Below are positions 46,983 to 57,590 of a stretch of DNA of 64,000 nucleotides, piece by piece (position 1 is the first letter of the stretch; the number at the start of each line of letters is the position of its first letter). This DNA is from Hygrophila difformis. Taxonomy: Eukaryota; Streptophyta; Magnoliopsida; Lamiales; Acanthaceae. The translations under genes and the position numbers were made by a program. The notes beneath the pieces are model-generated. The model was not told the DNA's origin. It saw nothing but the letters and a program-made list of their open reading frames with translations, and did not search any database. The stretch is taken from positions 44,738,191-44,802,190 of the forward strand of contig JAOANR010000013.1 in the NCBI GenBank assembly GCA_030278955.1, read 5' to 3'.

Positions 46983-48246
46983 GGAATTTCTAAAATTTGA
47001 TAGGAAAATTAGATTACTTGTATCGAGTAGGTAAATTTTCATATAAAGAACGTCAAAATCCGAGTTCGTTTGAGAAAGTTAGAGTCATTTGAAGTTAATT
47101 GCGATTTTAAAAAACGTAGCATTTATATTTCAGCGACGGTGGCTTTGCAATTCAGCGACATAGAGCATATATTTCAGCGACATAACCTATACAACATAGT
47201 TTTTATGACAAACTTCAAATGGCTCTAATTTTTTCAAATGAGCTTGGATTTGAACGTTCTTTATAAGAAAATCTATCTACTCAACACAAGAAATTTCAAT
47301 ATCCTATCAAAATTTAGAAAGTCTAACCAGATAAATATCATATTTTTAAAATAACGAGAATAAGATATCAATTCCTTTGAAAATCTGGTATTTATCAATT
47401 TATAATTTCAAAAATTTGATAGAAAATTTAAATTTCTTGCATCGAGTAGATAGATTTTCATATAAAGAATGTGAAAATCCGAGTTTATTTGAGAAAGTTA
47501 GAGCAATTTGAAGTTCATTGCGATTTTCAGAAACACAGCCTTTACATTTCAGCGACGGTGGCTATGTAATTCAGCGACGGGGGCTTTACAATTCAGCGAC
47601 GGAGGCGTTATAATAGCGATATAGCCTATGCATTTCAGCGACATAGCCAATACAACAAAATTTATGTGACAAACTTCAAATGGCTCTAACTTTCTCAAAT
47701 GACTTCCGATTTAGACGTTCTTTATATGAAAATCTATCTACTCAATACAAGGAATTTAAATATTCTCTCAAATTTTAGAAAGTCTAAACATATAAATATC
47801 AGATTTTCAAAACAATGAGCATAATATATCTTTTTTTTTTGAAAGTCTGGTATTTATCTATTTGTAATTTCCAAAATTTTATGGGATATTTAGATTCATT
47901 GCATCGAGTAGGTAGATTTTCATATAAAAAACATCAAAATCCGAGTTCGTTTGAGAAAGTTAGAGCCATTTGAAGTGCATTACGATTTTAAAAAACACAG
48001 TCTTTACATTTCAGCGACGGTGGCTATGTAATTTAGCGACGTAGCCTTTACAATTCAGCGATGGAGACATTATAATTAAGCGACATAGCCTATGCATTTC
48101 AACGACGTAGTATATACAACAAAATTTATATTACAAACTTCAAATGACTCTAACTTTCTCAAATGAGCTCGGATTTGGACGTTCTTTATATGAAAATTTA
48201 TCTACTTGATGCAAGGAATCTAAATATCCGATCATATTTTAGAAAT
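46983..48246. repeat. Tandem array of three large inverted repeats
   Basis: Three units each have arms of about 115 bp: 46983-47105 with 47210-47325, 47408-47522 with 47669-47785, and 47868-47985 with 48132-48246. Left arms read CATCGAGTAG..CGAGTTCGTTTGAGAAAGTTAGAG; right arms are their reverse complement. Loops of 100-150 bp carry repeated TTCAGCGACGGTGGC and CAGCGACATAGCC words. The DNA between units is inverted too (ATAAATATCAGATTTTCAAA against TTTGAAAGTCTGGTATTTAT). Outer flanks (about 46920-46980 and 48250-48320) are also complementary, so the whole may be one foldback element. Confidence 0.85.
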
Positions 48247-48255
48247 TCAAAATAG

Positions 48256-48932
48256 AAAAATAGAAAATTAAGAGGAATGAAAGACTGACGAGTGAAAGAG
48301 ATGAATAAAGATAATTTCTCTATTATTATGTCATGAATTGTGTCAAATGAGGGCTAACTTATGCAAATTTTTTATATGATCTTTTTAAGGATAGAAATTA
48401 CTAAATTGAATTTGTGAATGATTTTATTACTAAAGATATAATTATTTATGTTTGACAATTCTACCATTTTTATTTTATAGCCATTGGATATTTTTGTATG
48501 GTTGAGATGATTTGTCTTGATGTACTACCATTCACATTGGTAGTACCATAACCATTACCATTATTATTGTGCTTGATCGGAGCGACTAGTAAGGACTTGA
48601 AGATTCCATCTATATGGCATCCTCGGGTACTTCCACATTAATTCACCACAACTGCCGCCCGCCGGCGTGGGACCCCTTCTGCTTCGGCGGACGCTGCAAA
48701 ACTGCAAATCCCACTTTCATTTAGTAGTAAAAATTAACTGGAAAGCGTGTTTTCGAAATTATATAATCGCAATTATGGGGCCGCGCTTTCTGTACAATTT
48801 TTTGCCTTTCTTTTTCCTCTTCAAGACACGATTTTTATTGCTAGGTTTTGAGACCCGACATCTGTCACCTTAATATTGCATAAGAATTAAGAACCGTTAA
48901 ACAACGTCTGGCCGTATATATATGTTTATGTA
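48256..48932. other. Intergenic DNA, possible outer part of the foldback element
   Basis: TCTTGATGTACTACCATTCACATTGGTAGTACC (48513-48546) contains a small palindrome and echoes CTCTTGATGTACTGTG at 46814. No gene seen. Confidence 0.4.
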
Positions 48933-49414
48933 CTCCCTCCGTCCCGCGAAGATTGAAGCCTTTCTTTTGGGCACGGTAATTTAGGTAGTGGAGTTTAGTA
49001 GTTAAAGTGATGTGGGTATTTGTGTTTAAGATTATAATGAATTTTGATATTGTTTATTGTTTAACTTTGACTTAATATTATCGTAGTGATGTAATTTGAG
49101 AAAAATATTCAAATGTGGTCTTGTTAGAATCGTCTAATCGTGTAGTTTTAGAATATATATTTTATACAATTTTTATTTGTATCAATTTTGTAATATTAAG
49201 AGTTAAAGAAATATAAGGGACTTTGTGTAGGAAAGTAATAATGCATTGGAATTTGTGCAGAATAGTAAAAATAAGTATTTTTAATGGGATTTGACAATAA
49301 TTAAGATTCTAATCAAACTTATATTAATTTAATTTTTCTAAAAACGGAAAGGGTTCAAACTTCGTGGGACACCCCAAAAAGGAATAGAGTTCAAACTTCG
49401 TGGGACGGAGGGAG
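48933..49414. mobile_element. Long Stowaway-like MITE
   Basis: CTCCCTCCGTCCCGCGAAG at the left and CTTCGTGGGACGGAGGGAG at the right, TA on both sides. At 482 bp it is nearly twice the size of its relatives, and the right end is partly duplicated (TTCAAACTTCGTGGGAC twice, 49352-49405). Confidence 0.88.
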
Positions 49415-49725
49415 TATATTATTGTGTAAAAAAATAATACTGCTACTAGAATAAAAAAAAAATCAGAAGAGTAGTTGATGCCATTTATGGTTCGAAGCGC
49501 CCAGCGTGAATTGGATGCACAGAAAGATGTTTGCTGCAATAAGCTAAGGGTGGGCCGTGGGGTGTGTTCTGACATAATAAGGTACACGAGGGGTGGATTC
49601 CAATGTGTATAGTATTTTGTGTGTTTAATTTCTGTAGAAAAGCAATACTTATAGTGAAAAAAAAAAAAAAACTCATTTAGAGTTTGTTCTCCTCTAATTA
49701 TTTTCAGGACTTATTCTTATTAAAA
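49415..49725. other. Intergenic DNA, nothing seen
   Basis: No coding potential or repeat ends recognised. Confidence 0.4.
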
Positions 49726-49855
49726 TCAGACTAGATCAGATCAGACCAGCCGAGATCAGATCAGATCAGACCAGACATATTCAAATCAGATCAGATCAGA
49801 CCAGACCAGACCAGATTAGACCAGACCAGACCAGATCAGACAGGCCAGACCAGAT
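49726..49855. repeat. CAGAT/CAGAC pentanucleotide array
   Basis: About 130 bp built from two interchanging 5-mers, CAGAT and CAGAC, with a few interruptions. Confidence 0.92.
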
Positions 49856-49914
49856 CTTATAAAATTCAGATCAGAACACCTTATTTCAGGCGAAGAGAAT
49901 AGGGCCTTTAGTCC

Positions 49915-50212
49915 CCTAAGTTTTTTCAATTTCCAAAACCATCCCACAAATATTGAATTAGACGAATCCGTCCCATAACTACCCTAATTATCACCGAACC
50001 CATCCATGAACCGGTTTTTTCGCTAAGCATTGTCGAACCCGTCTCATAACTTCCCTAATTATGGGATGGGTTCGGCGATGATTAGGGTAGTTATGGGATG
50101 AGTTCGGTAATGATTAGCGAAAAAATCGGGTTCATGGACGGGTTCGGCTATGATTAGGGTACGGATTCGTCTAATGCGATACTTGTGAGACTATTTTGAA
50201 AATTTTTTAAAA
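49915..50212. repeat. Foldback hairpin of about 300 bp
   Basis: Left arm 49915-50060 (..GACGAATCCGTCCCATAACTACCCTAATTATCACCGAACCC..) pairs with right arm 50065-50212 (..GGGTTCGGCTATGATTAGGGTACGGATTCGTC..) with almost no loop. Within each arm a GGTTCGG-ATGATTAGGGTAGTTATGGGATG unit is repeated. Confidence 0.85.
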
Positions 50213-50296
50213 TTATGGGATGATATGAGTTTTTTTTTCCTACTTATACTATTATTGTATTGCCAATGAGTTTTTGGGCTATCCTCAAAATTACTA

Positions 50297-50555
50297 CTCC
50301 CTCCGTTTTTTTTGTTTGCTACGGAACCACACAGCACGCAATCCAATGCACATTTTAAATCAGTAATAACTCAAGTTCGATACAAGTAAAAATTCTTAAA
50401 GTTCGATATTTAAAAATTACAAGACGAGACGAATCTAACAAGATCTCAATTGACTATATTTTAACTTGAATAACTATGATAAAACTTCAAATCAAAGTGA
50501 TTGTGTGAATAGTGCCAAATTCTCCAACGTAGCTATCATTTAAAAACGGAGGGAG
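50297..50555. mobile_element. Stowaway-like MITE
   Basis: CTCCCTCCGTTTTTTTTGTTTGCTAC at the left, TAAAAACGGAGGGAG at the right, TA on both sides. Close relative of 23539-23797. Confidence 0.9.
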
Positions 50556-50760
50556 TACTACGTATCTGCAGCAAAGGGTGGGTGATCAATTAATAATAGA
50601 TCGTACTCTTTTAATTTATGCACACCCAGTGGAGCGAATAAGTGTATCTAAGAGGGATTATTGAAGTCTGAAGAATTGTGAATAATTAAAAAGAATACTG
50701 TACTGTACATTTTTAGCCGAATGTCATAAGAATCTTGATTTTGTAAATGGAGGTTTGATC

Positions 50761-51518
50761 CAAGGTTATCAAAATCTAGATCTTATATAGGATCGTTTTT
50801 TCATTTGCAAGATCGGGATCGTAGGATCGTATTCAGATCCTGATCCTATGAAATTAGGACAAAAAAGTATATATATTCATATTGCATATTAGCAAATTAC
50901 AATAACCAATATCAATAGACAATAATTTGTTTAGCAAAAAAAATGAATAATAATTGAGCATTTAAGACATGAAATGCTTGAGCTGGGTTGAATTTGTCAT
51001 TAGAATTTTTCCCATTTTCCTCAGTCTCAACCACTGTCTCATTGGATTCATCATCATCCATCTGGACAGGGAATTTAGGACTAAGATCTCCATCAGCAGG
51101 GGTGCTGGAAGGGGATGGTACGGCAAGGGCGGCGATAGAAAGAGGAAGGGGATGCGAGGGCGACGATAGGAAGAGAAGGGAATACGACAGCGACGTCAAT
51201 AATATGAAGATGAAGGAGATACAACAGCGACTGTTGGAAGAGAAAGATGAAGGGGATGCGAGGAAGATGGAGATGCAAACAAAAATCTCTGGATCTGGAT
51301 TTTGGAAAAGAATGGAGGACCGAAAAATGAAAAAATGAGATGAAAAATAAGAGGGGTGGGATCGGATTGTTCAAAGATTTTAAGATCTTGTATAGATCCT
51401 ATAGATCTTATCCAGATTTTACCCTAATTTAGATCTCATACAGATCTTGATCGTTTTAGTTTTGTGAGATCGTAGAATCGTAAGATCCTAAGATCTATAT
51501 CTAAATTTTAATAACCTG
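50761..51518. mobile_element. Non-autonomous hAT-type element, 8-bp target duplication
   Basis: GTTTGATC occurs at 50753-50760 and 51519-51526. Ends CAAGGTTATCAAAATCTAGATCT and, inverted, CAGGTTATTAAAATTTAGATAT are imperfect TIRs with the CA start common in hAT elements. Subterminal GATCGTAGGATCG words repeat. The core (51080-51330) is purine-rich and holds short open frames without a recognisable transposase. Confidence 0.8.
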
Positions 51519-51526
51519 GTTTGATC

Positions 51527-51796
51527 ATTCACAGGATCGGATAATAATCCCATTGAATTAGGGCATCTGATCATCTCATCCCTCAAAGTGAACACACCCC
51601 GCCCTTATTAGGACCAATAATATAATGTCTTGGGCGGATGTGGCAGTGCAGCTTGTTAATAACAAACATTATCCTGTGAATGAAAGATTCCAAACACTTG
51701 ATATATTTTCAAGTAGTTTAGTGAACAAGTTGGATGTAGTCGAAGGTGATAGTACAGAGATGGGATGCAGGAGAGGAGCCCGCGGCTTAATTAATA
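51527..51796. other. Intergenic DNA, nothing seen
   Basis: Short open frame at 51625 has no recognisable domain. Confidence 0.4.
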
Positions 51797-52048
51797 CTCC
51801 TCCGTTCTTTTTTTAGTTGTTTTTCTAACAAATATTACACAAATCAAGAAATACAATTATTACCACACAATATTCCATTTTTACCCCTTTCACTTACTAA
51901 GAAATATACTTGGGGTGGAGAGAGAATATACATCATTGGGGGAATAAAGGGGTAATATTGGAAAACCTTCATAGAAATAGCTAAAATGACAATTATTGTG
52001 GAACATTTTTTCATTTCTAAAAAGACTACTATTTTGGAATGGAGGGAG
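51797..52048. mobile_element. Stowaway-like MITE
   Basis: CTCCTCCGTTCTTTTTTTAGTTG at the left, AAAGACTACTATTTTGGAATGGAGGGAG at the right, TA on both sides. Confidence 0.82.
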
Positions 52049-52192
52049 TAGCTCAACGATCGAATATCATCTTGCAAATTGCAACGTACGGGTTATGCCT
52101 CTAAATTATGTATGTATGTTCCCAAGAATACAAAATATCTGTCCATAGGAATTTTAGAATTTAGAGAGTGTTTGGATAAGCTGCAAAAAAAA

Positions 52193-52304
52193 TAGATTAT
52201 CTGATTATTGCATTTTCAAAACGCAAATAATTATGTTAACTGCTCAAAACTGGTGCAGCAAACCTGATTATTTGCATTTTGAAAATGTAATGATCAGATA
52301 ATTT
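52193..52304. repeat. Small foldback hairpin
   Basis: Arm 52193-52236 (TTATCTGATTATTGCATTTTC..) pairs with 52261-52304 (..GAAAATGTAATGATCAGATAA) around a 24-base loop. It could be a MITE remnant or a small-RNA hairpin. Confidence 0.75.
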
Positions 52305-52377
52305 ATTTGAAAACGCAAGAATGGCTTCAAAGGTAGGTGTTGTATTTTTATGCATTATCAATATATAGTTCTAGATT

Positions 52378-52553
52378 GGGGTTGGGGACTTACCATAGTG
52401 GTTAAGTCCCCCGACTCCCAACCTATAGGTTGGGGGTTCGAATCCTCACCCGGCCCACTATCCCTCCCCTTTGTTCCTTTTGTAATTTGTGTGGCATGAG
52501 CTCCCACTACCCCTTTCCAGGCCTTTAATGGCTCATCCAAAACAAAAAAATAT
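52378..52553 (+). mobile_element. tRNA-derived SINE, complete, 17-bp target duplication
   Basis: ATATATAGTTCTAGATT occurs at 52361-52377 and 52554-52570. The head has A box-like TACCATAGTGGTTAAGTCC and B box GGTTCGAATCC; the body is CTCCCCTTTGTTCCTTTTGTAATTTGTGTGGC and the tail is A-rich. It is the best reference copy for the SINE family in this window. Confidence 0.9.
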
Positions 52554-52807
52554 ATATATAGTTCTAGATTTAATTGCATATGCATACTGTGTATTGAGCA
52601 AATTTAGCTAGATTCCGTCCTTAGTTAGAATGAGAGGCATGGGATGACGGGGACCAACCCAAGGCTTCAAGATTACAAAATTTTATCGAGCTTTAGTTTA
52701 ATTTAAATTGAAGAAAGCTATCAATTTTTTAGTAATTTTAGGTTATTAATTGGATAAATAATTATTAATGTGATATAGTTTAGTTTTAAAGTTTAAGATT
52801 TCAATTA

Positions 52808-52997
52808 TCTTCTTTTTTTCTTTTTTTACATTGACACCTATGTATCGGCAAAAAATGTGTGGAAGCCCAAGTCATACAAATTACAAATGGAGATAAAGGG
52901 GATGAATAAGGAGTCGGGTGAGAATCGAATCTCTAACCTATGTTGGAAGGCAGGGAACATGACCACTTGGGTCAAGTCCCATTCACTATATATATAC
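52808..52997 (-). mobile_element. tRNA-derived SINE, complete, 19-bp target duplication
   Basis: AAGTTTAAGATTTCAATTA occurs at 52789-52807 and 52998-53016. On the minus strand ACCCAAGTGGTCATG and GGTTAGAGATTCGATTCTC are decayed A and B boxes, and the T-rich left side is the inverted tail. Confidence 0.85.
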
Positions 52998-53016
52998 AAG
53001 TTTAAGATTTCAATTA

Positions 53017-53553
53017 CTCCTATCTTTTATATATAAACAAGATTATATATATACAAGTTGCAATAATAGGTATCATAACAGGGAAATAATTTACTATATC
53101 TACTACAGTATATTCTTACAACGTCTTTATATAATCTTCTTCTTTTTCTTTCTTTTTTTTTTAAAAAAAAATTAATAGAAGTGCACAAAATTATTAAATG
53201 CATGTGAACAACCACAATAGAGCACTTGTCCTCTGGATTGACATTTTGAAATCTCTCTATTCTGTAATTTATAAATATAAATTCAAGCTGACATGATGCA
53301 TATACGTAGAGACTATAGAGAGAGAACATTTGAAGGTTTTCAACTCTAGCTAGGGTTTAGAATTCTAAGCTATAGCATCAATTCACATATATACACACAT
53401 AGAACTAGGGTACATGAGAATAACCCCCTTTTTTTAATGTTATTTTTAGGTAGGTTTACATGATATTATTGGAATCATTTAAGTTTGTATTGAAGCGTGT
53501 GGGCAATATATAATTAATACCATTATTACTCCATTAATTTTGTATAGCATATT
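53017..53553. other. AT-rich intergenic DNA, nothing seen
   Basis: Contains a T-rich run near 53140-53170 and no recognised gene. Confidence 0.45.
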
Positions 53554-53569
53554 AAATTAACATAACATG

Positions 53570-53833
53570 CGGATGCTTTTGCTAAGAAAGCGGCAAGGAT
53601 GGAAGAATTTTACACTACTTGGACTTTCCCGCCGGATGAGGTGCATTCGATAGTGGAGCAAAGATGCTGCGGATACTGTTTATGTGAGGCGTTAGTGTCA
53701 TTTTGTAGTGTTGCTTGATTTCTTTTGTGTGTCTTCTTTTTTTCTTTTTCTTTACTCGTTTTCTCAGGCTGTGTTACCGAAAAAAAAATTTCTTTTTCTT
53801 TACTGGCTTTCTTAGGCTGTGTTACCCAAAAAA
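53570..53833 (+). mobile_element. Very short 5'-truncated LINE
   Basis: Target duplications AAATTAACATAACATG (53554-53569) and AAATTAAGATAACATG (53834-53849) differ by one base. Only the end of the RNase H frame remains (ADAFAKKAARMEEFYTTWTF..PPDEVHSIVEQRC) with the 3' UTR. The last about 45 bp (CTTTTTCTTTACTCGTTTTCTCAGGCTGTGTTACC plus A run) are present twice in tandem. Confidence 0.85.
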
Positions 53834-53849
53834 AAATTAAGATAACATG

Positions 53850-54514
53850 AAGACTTAATACTCCATGCATGGTGTGGTACTGTGGTCCTCAATTGAGAAG
53901 GTACAACTCATCTTGTATGTATAAAAATATTGTGTTTATTGTTGCTGATGATAGAAATGAGAACAGATGACATCAACTATATGTAGCTGTATATATTATA
54001 TGCATCATCATCATCCTTATTTAATTTTTTTCTCATCATTATGAAAAATCCAAAAGAGCCGAATTGAAATCAATTAATTCACCATCATGACCTGCTGCAG
54101 GACCAATAATCTCCACACAGGAATATATTTATATATAATAATTGATATTTCAAAAGATTATTGATGATACAGTAGAAATTTAATGTCTTCCCCAAATTAT
54201 CATTACATATTTAAAAAGTAAGGCATTCAGAAAGAACTTAATTCAACAATTGTTTAATATATGAATCAAGAAATACGTTGCACTACTACAAATGATCAAC
54301 AGAGAAATACCTTGAAAATTCTTGATAAATATAATTGTTCGATCCTTTTTTTTTTTTTAATTTGTTTCTTTCTTATTATTTCTACCTTTTCCCAAATGTT
54401 TAAATTTGAATAAGTTGACTACATCGCACAATAATACTACTAATTTATCATTATTAGTTATTACCATCACTCCTAAACTCTTTCAAGTTGAAGTCTAATC
54501 AACTTGCATATATA
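53850..54514. other. AT-rich intergenic DNA, nothing seen
   Basis: No coding potential or repeat ends recognised. Confidence 0.45.
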
Positions 54515-54545
54515 CTAGTCACCGCGTGTGTGTGGCGCTGCTAAC
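54515..54545 (-). mobile_element. Possible Helitron-type 3' terminus
   Basis: Minus strand GCGCCACACACACGCGGTGACTAG followed by T. The hairpin is imperfect, so this is weaker than the terminus at 31893. Confidence 0.35.
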
Positions 54546-54568
54546 TTTTTCTATAAAATTATTTTATA

Positions 54569-54837
54569 CTCTCTCCCTAATTTAACGAATCTAACATTTA
54601 TATAGTATACACTATACACTATTCACTGAATAACATTAATTCGATTTTTTAACATAGTTACTTAAGATAAAACATAGTTAAGTGAGATGTTGTTAGATTC
54701 GTCTAATATCATAATTTCATAATATTAAAATTTTATAACTTTTTCTTTTGTAAAATGTGAGATACAACTCTTTAAAAATATGTATTGAATTGCATGATAA
54801 AAATAAGGAATGTAACAACTTATGATTACGGAGGGAG
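54569..54837. mobile_element. Stowaway-like MITE
   Basis: CTCTCTCCCTAATTTAACGAATC at the left and ACTTATGATTACGGAGGGAG at the right, TA on both sides. Left TIR is degraded. Confidence 0.65.
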
Positions 54838-54839
54838 TA

Positions 54840-55682
54840 TAAACTATATTGATTTTGAAAATATTGTTTTTTAAAATATTGATTTTTGTAGAATATTGTG
54901 GTGGGTTTCATGGATAAAAATTTTTGAACAAATTTATTTTTGTCAATTACCAACTATTATACATAAATTATTTATAGAATAATATTTACAATAGCTAAAA
55001 AAGACACTTTTTTTTTAAATGAGCCGAGCCAGCAAACTAACACCAAAAAAAAAAAAAGAATTGGCAAGGGCCCGGATAACCGTACCTTGAATATTACTCT
55101 TGTAGCTGGATCGCCAGATCGGAGTATCCCTAAGAAATCTATTAGTATAACAAAAAAATAATAATAAAAGAAAAAAAGAACAAAAAAAAGTTAAATATTA
55201 AATAGAATATATCATATTAATAATAATAAAAAAAGAAAACTCCTCCAAAAATTAAAAAAAAAAAAGAAAAGAAAAGGAAGATATGAATAAAAGAATGACA
55301 TTTTTATAATTAAGATAAATAATGATATTTTTATAAATATGAAAAAGAGATAAAGACATAACTGTTAATTCAAATGCACAACTTTTGGAAAATTGACTTT
55401 ACGACATATAATATACCACTTATAATATATTTATTAAAAAATATATATTTTTAATAAATTAAACGTTTAGTTAGTTGTACTACACAAAAATCATGTGCTT
55501 ATTAAGGAAACACTTCATTCTGGAGGGTATTAATCCTTCAAACATCTGCATATGACAAAGAATCGAGTAAAAGTTCAAGCTAAAAGACCTTTAGTAAAAG
55601 GTCATCGTTTAAAAATTAGAAATCCAGTTATTAAATGGATCCCCCACCCTATATCATCAGCCAATGTTGTTCGGTCGCAACG
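54840..55682. other. AT-rich intergenic DNA, nothing seen
   Basis: Mixed-composition patch at 55050-55150 without a recognised domain; otherwise A-rich. Confidence 0.45.
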
Positions 55683-55690
55683 GTAGCCAC

Positions 55691-56519
55691 CAGGGCCGTT
55701 CCTGACATTTTATGGGCCCTGGGCAAAATAAAATAATAGGCCCCACCCCAGACTAAATCTAAACATATACTAATATAAATTGTTATAAAATAGAAAAATG
55801 AAATATATATTATTAAAAAAATTCAATGATAATAAAAAATAATTATTACAAAATAAAGGTATATACATAGTACAAAATAAGAAATTTTTCAATTAAACTC
55901 CGTCAACATTACTGATCAGCATAATCTCTTGCTTTTTAGTTCTGTTGAAATTGATAAAATTAACAAATTGAATGAAATGTTGGGTTTGGGAAAAAAATTA
56001 GAAAATAAAACCATAATTATTGTAGAATTAAATAAGAAAATGATGGATTTTTATTGACCAAGAAGGCCACTTCTTGAAGGAAGAAAGTAGATTTCTTGGA
56101 AGACATTATATTCATGTAGAATCTAGATGATATTAATTCATACAATCCTTTATTAGTTATTCCATAAATTATAATGAATTATAATGACCCCGTTTATCAA
56201 AACAACTAAAGTTAATCAACTAATATGTTAGATATTAGTATGAGACAAAAATCATTTTTTTTTAATCCGTTGCAAATACCAATATTTTGGATTTCAACTT
56301 ACTGTAGTAAAAAACTTGGTCTCGAAATTGACAAACAACTAATTTTGAATAATTTATTACTTATGAAATCAGTTAACGGGTAACAACTAATTGTCAAACC
56401 GGCGGAATAAAACAAAATAAAAAAATTATTTAAAAAACTGGAAAATTAAATTGGGGGCCCTATTCTAACAGTGGGCCCTGGGCAATGGCACTTCTCGCCT
56501 ATGCCCAGGACCGTCCCTG
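55691..56519. mobile_element. Non-autonomous hAT-type element, perfect 8-bp target duplication
   Basis: GTAGCCAC occurs at 55683-55690 and 56520-56527. The ends CAGGGCCGTTCCTG and, inverted, CAGGGACGGTCCTG are good TIRs; GGGCCCTGGGCAA words extend them. The 829-bp interior is AT-rich and non-coding. The 8-bp duplication and CAGGG terminus place it in hAT. Confidence 0.92.
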
Positions 56520-56527
56520 GTAGCCAC

Positions 56528-57384
56528 TACTAGTCTGTATGTATGGTAAGTTGGTAACCCTAGTTTCTTTCTAGTATTTTTTTTTTTTTTTAATTATTAT
56601 TTTTTTTTCTGTGAAGTAGTAAAAAATACCGACAATGAAACAGCAGCTCCACTGGCCTAAAACGGGGCCCCGAATCCCACCATAGAATCCGAATGCATCC
56701 CGACTCATAAATACCCTAAAAAGGACAAGTGCACTTAAAAAAAAACAATTATTACTACTAATTTATTTATTACTAGTACATACTCCATATTTTTATTTCC
56801 AGTGCTACTCTCCTCCCTCATCATCATGCCCTAAAATTCACTGCTTGCTGTCCTTATTCTGACGTCACCAATCCATTAATGGCCCGACATGCCGCAACAC
56901 TCGGATTTAATACCGCCCCGGAGCCCAAGAGACGGGATCCCAGCTCCGGAACCGTCGATCATCCAAACCCCAGGGTGTGGATGCATCCTGGAGTCGAAAT
57001 CCCGGAACCCTTCCAGAGAAAAAGAAAAACTAAAATTTATTTAATAATGTTACTACAATTGTAGACGTCACGACATAGAGCAACATGCAGGTAGATTTCC
57101 TCATAAATCCCCACAGGTTAAAAAATAAATATATTGTCTCAATAATACACCACCGCGTATGTAAATAATACAGCCATCAAATTAACTCTTTCCTCAGATA
57201 CATACAATTTACAATGTGTATAAGAAGTATATATCTATATATGAATATGTATATATATTGAAGTGTCTCGGCAGATCCTCCTCACCCACAAAATTCAACC
57301 GCATACCTAATTTTCCTCCTGTTTTCTGTGATTTGTTGTTGTGGTTTGTTCTTCTGGAAACCCTAGCTAGGAGACTCGATTGTA
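56528..57384 (+). promoter_or_regulatory. Upstream region and 5' UTR of the MYB gene
   Basis: Poly(T) run at 56577-56610, a TCATAAATACC box near 56707, and a GC-richer patch at 56870-57010. The stretch 57260-57384 is pyrimidine-rich leader. No element could be tied to a specific regulator. Confidence 0.4.
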
Positions 57385-57556
57385 ATGATGGGCAGACCAA
57401 ATAGCGTTGCCAAGGTGGAGCTGAAGAAAGGTCCCTGGACAAGAGAGGAGGACCAGAAATTGCTTGCCTATATTCAGGAAAATGGCCATGGGAGCTGGAG
57501 ATCCCTCCCTGCAAAAGCAGGTTTTTCCCATTTTTTTTTTATTCTTCAGTTGTTTT

Positions 57557-57590
<34 letters not shown>

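Noticed and set aside
52378..52450. tRNA gene
   Set aside because: Same reason; target duplications and an A-rich tail show a SINE.
54515..54545. Confident second Helitron end
   Set aside because: The hairpin is imperfect and no helicase or 5' end was linked to it; kept only as a low-confidence feature.
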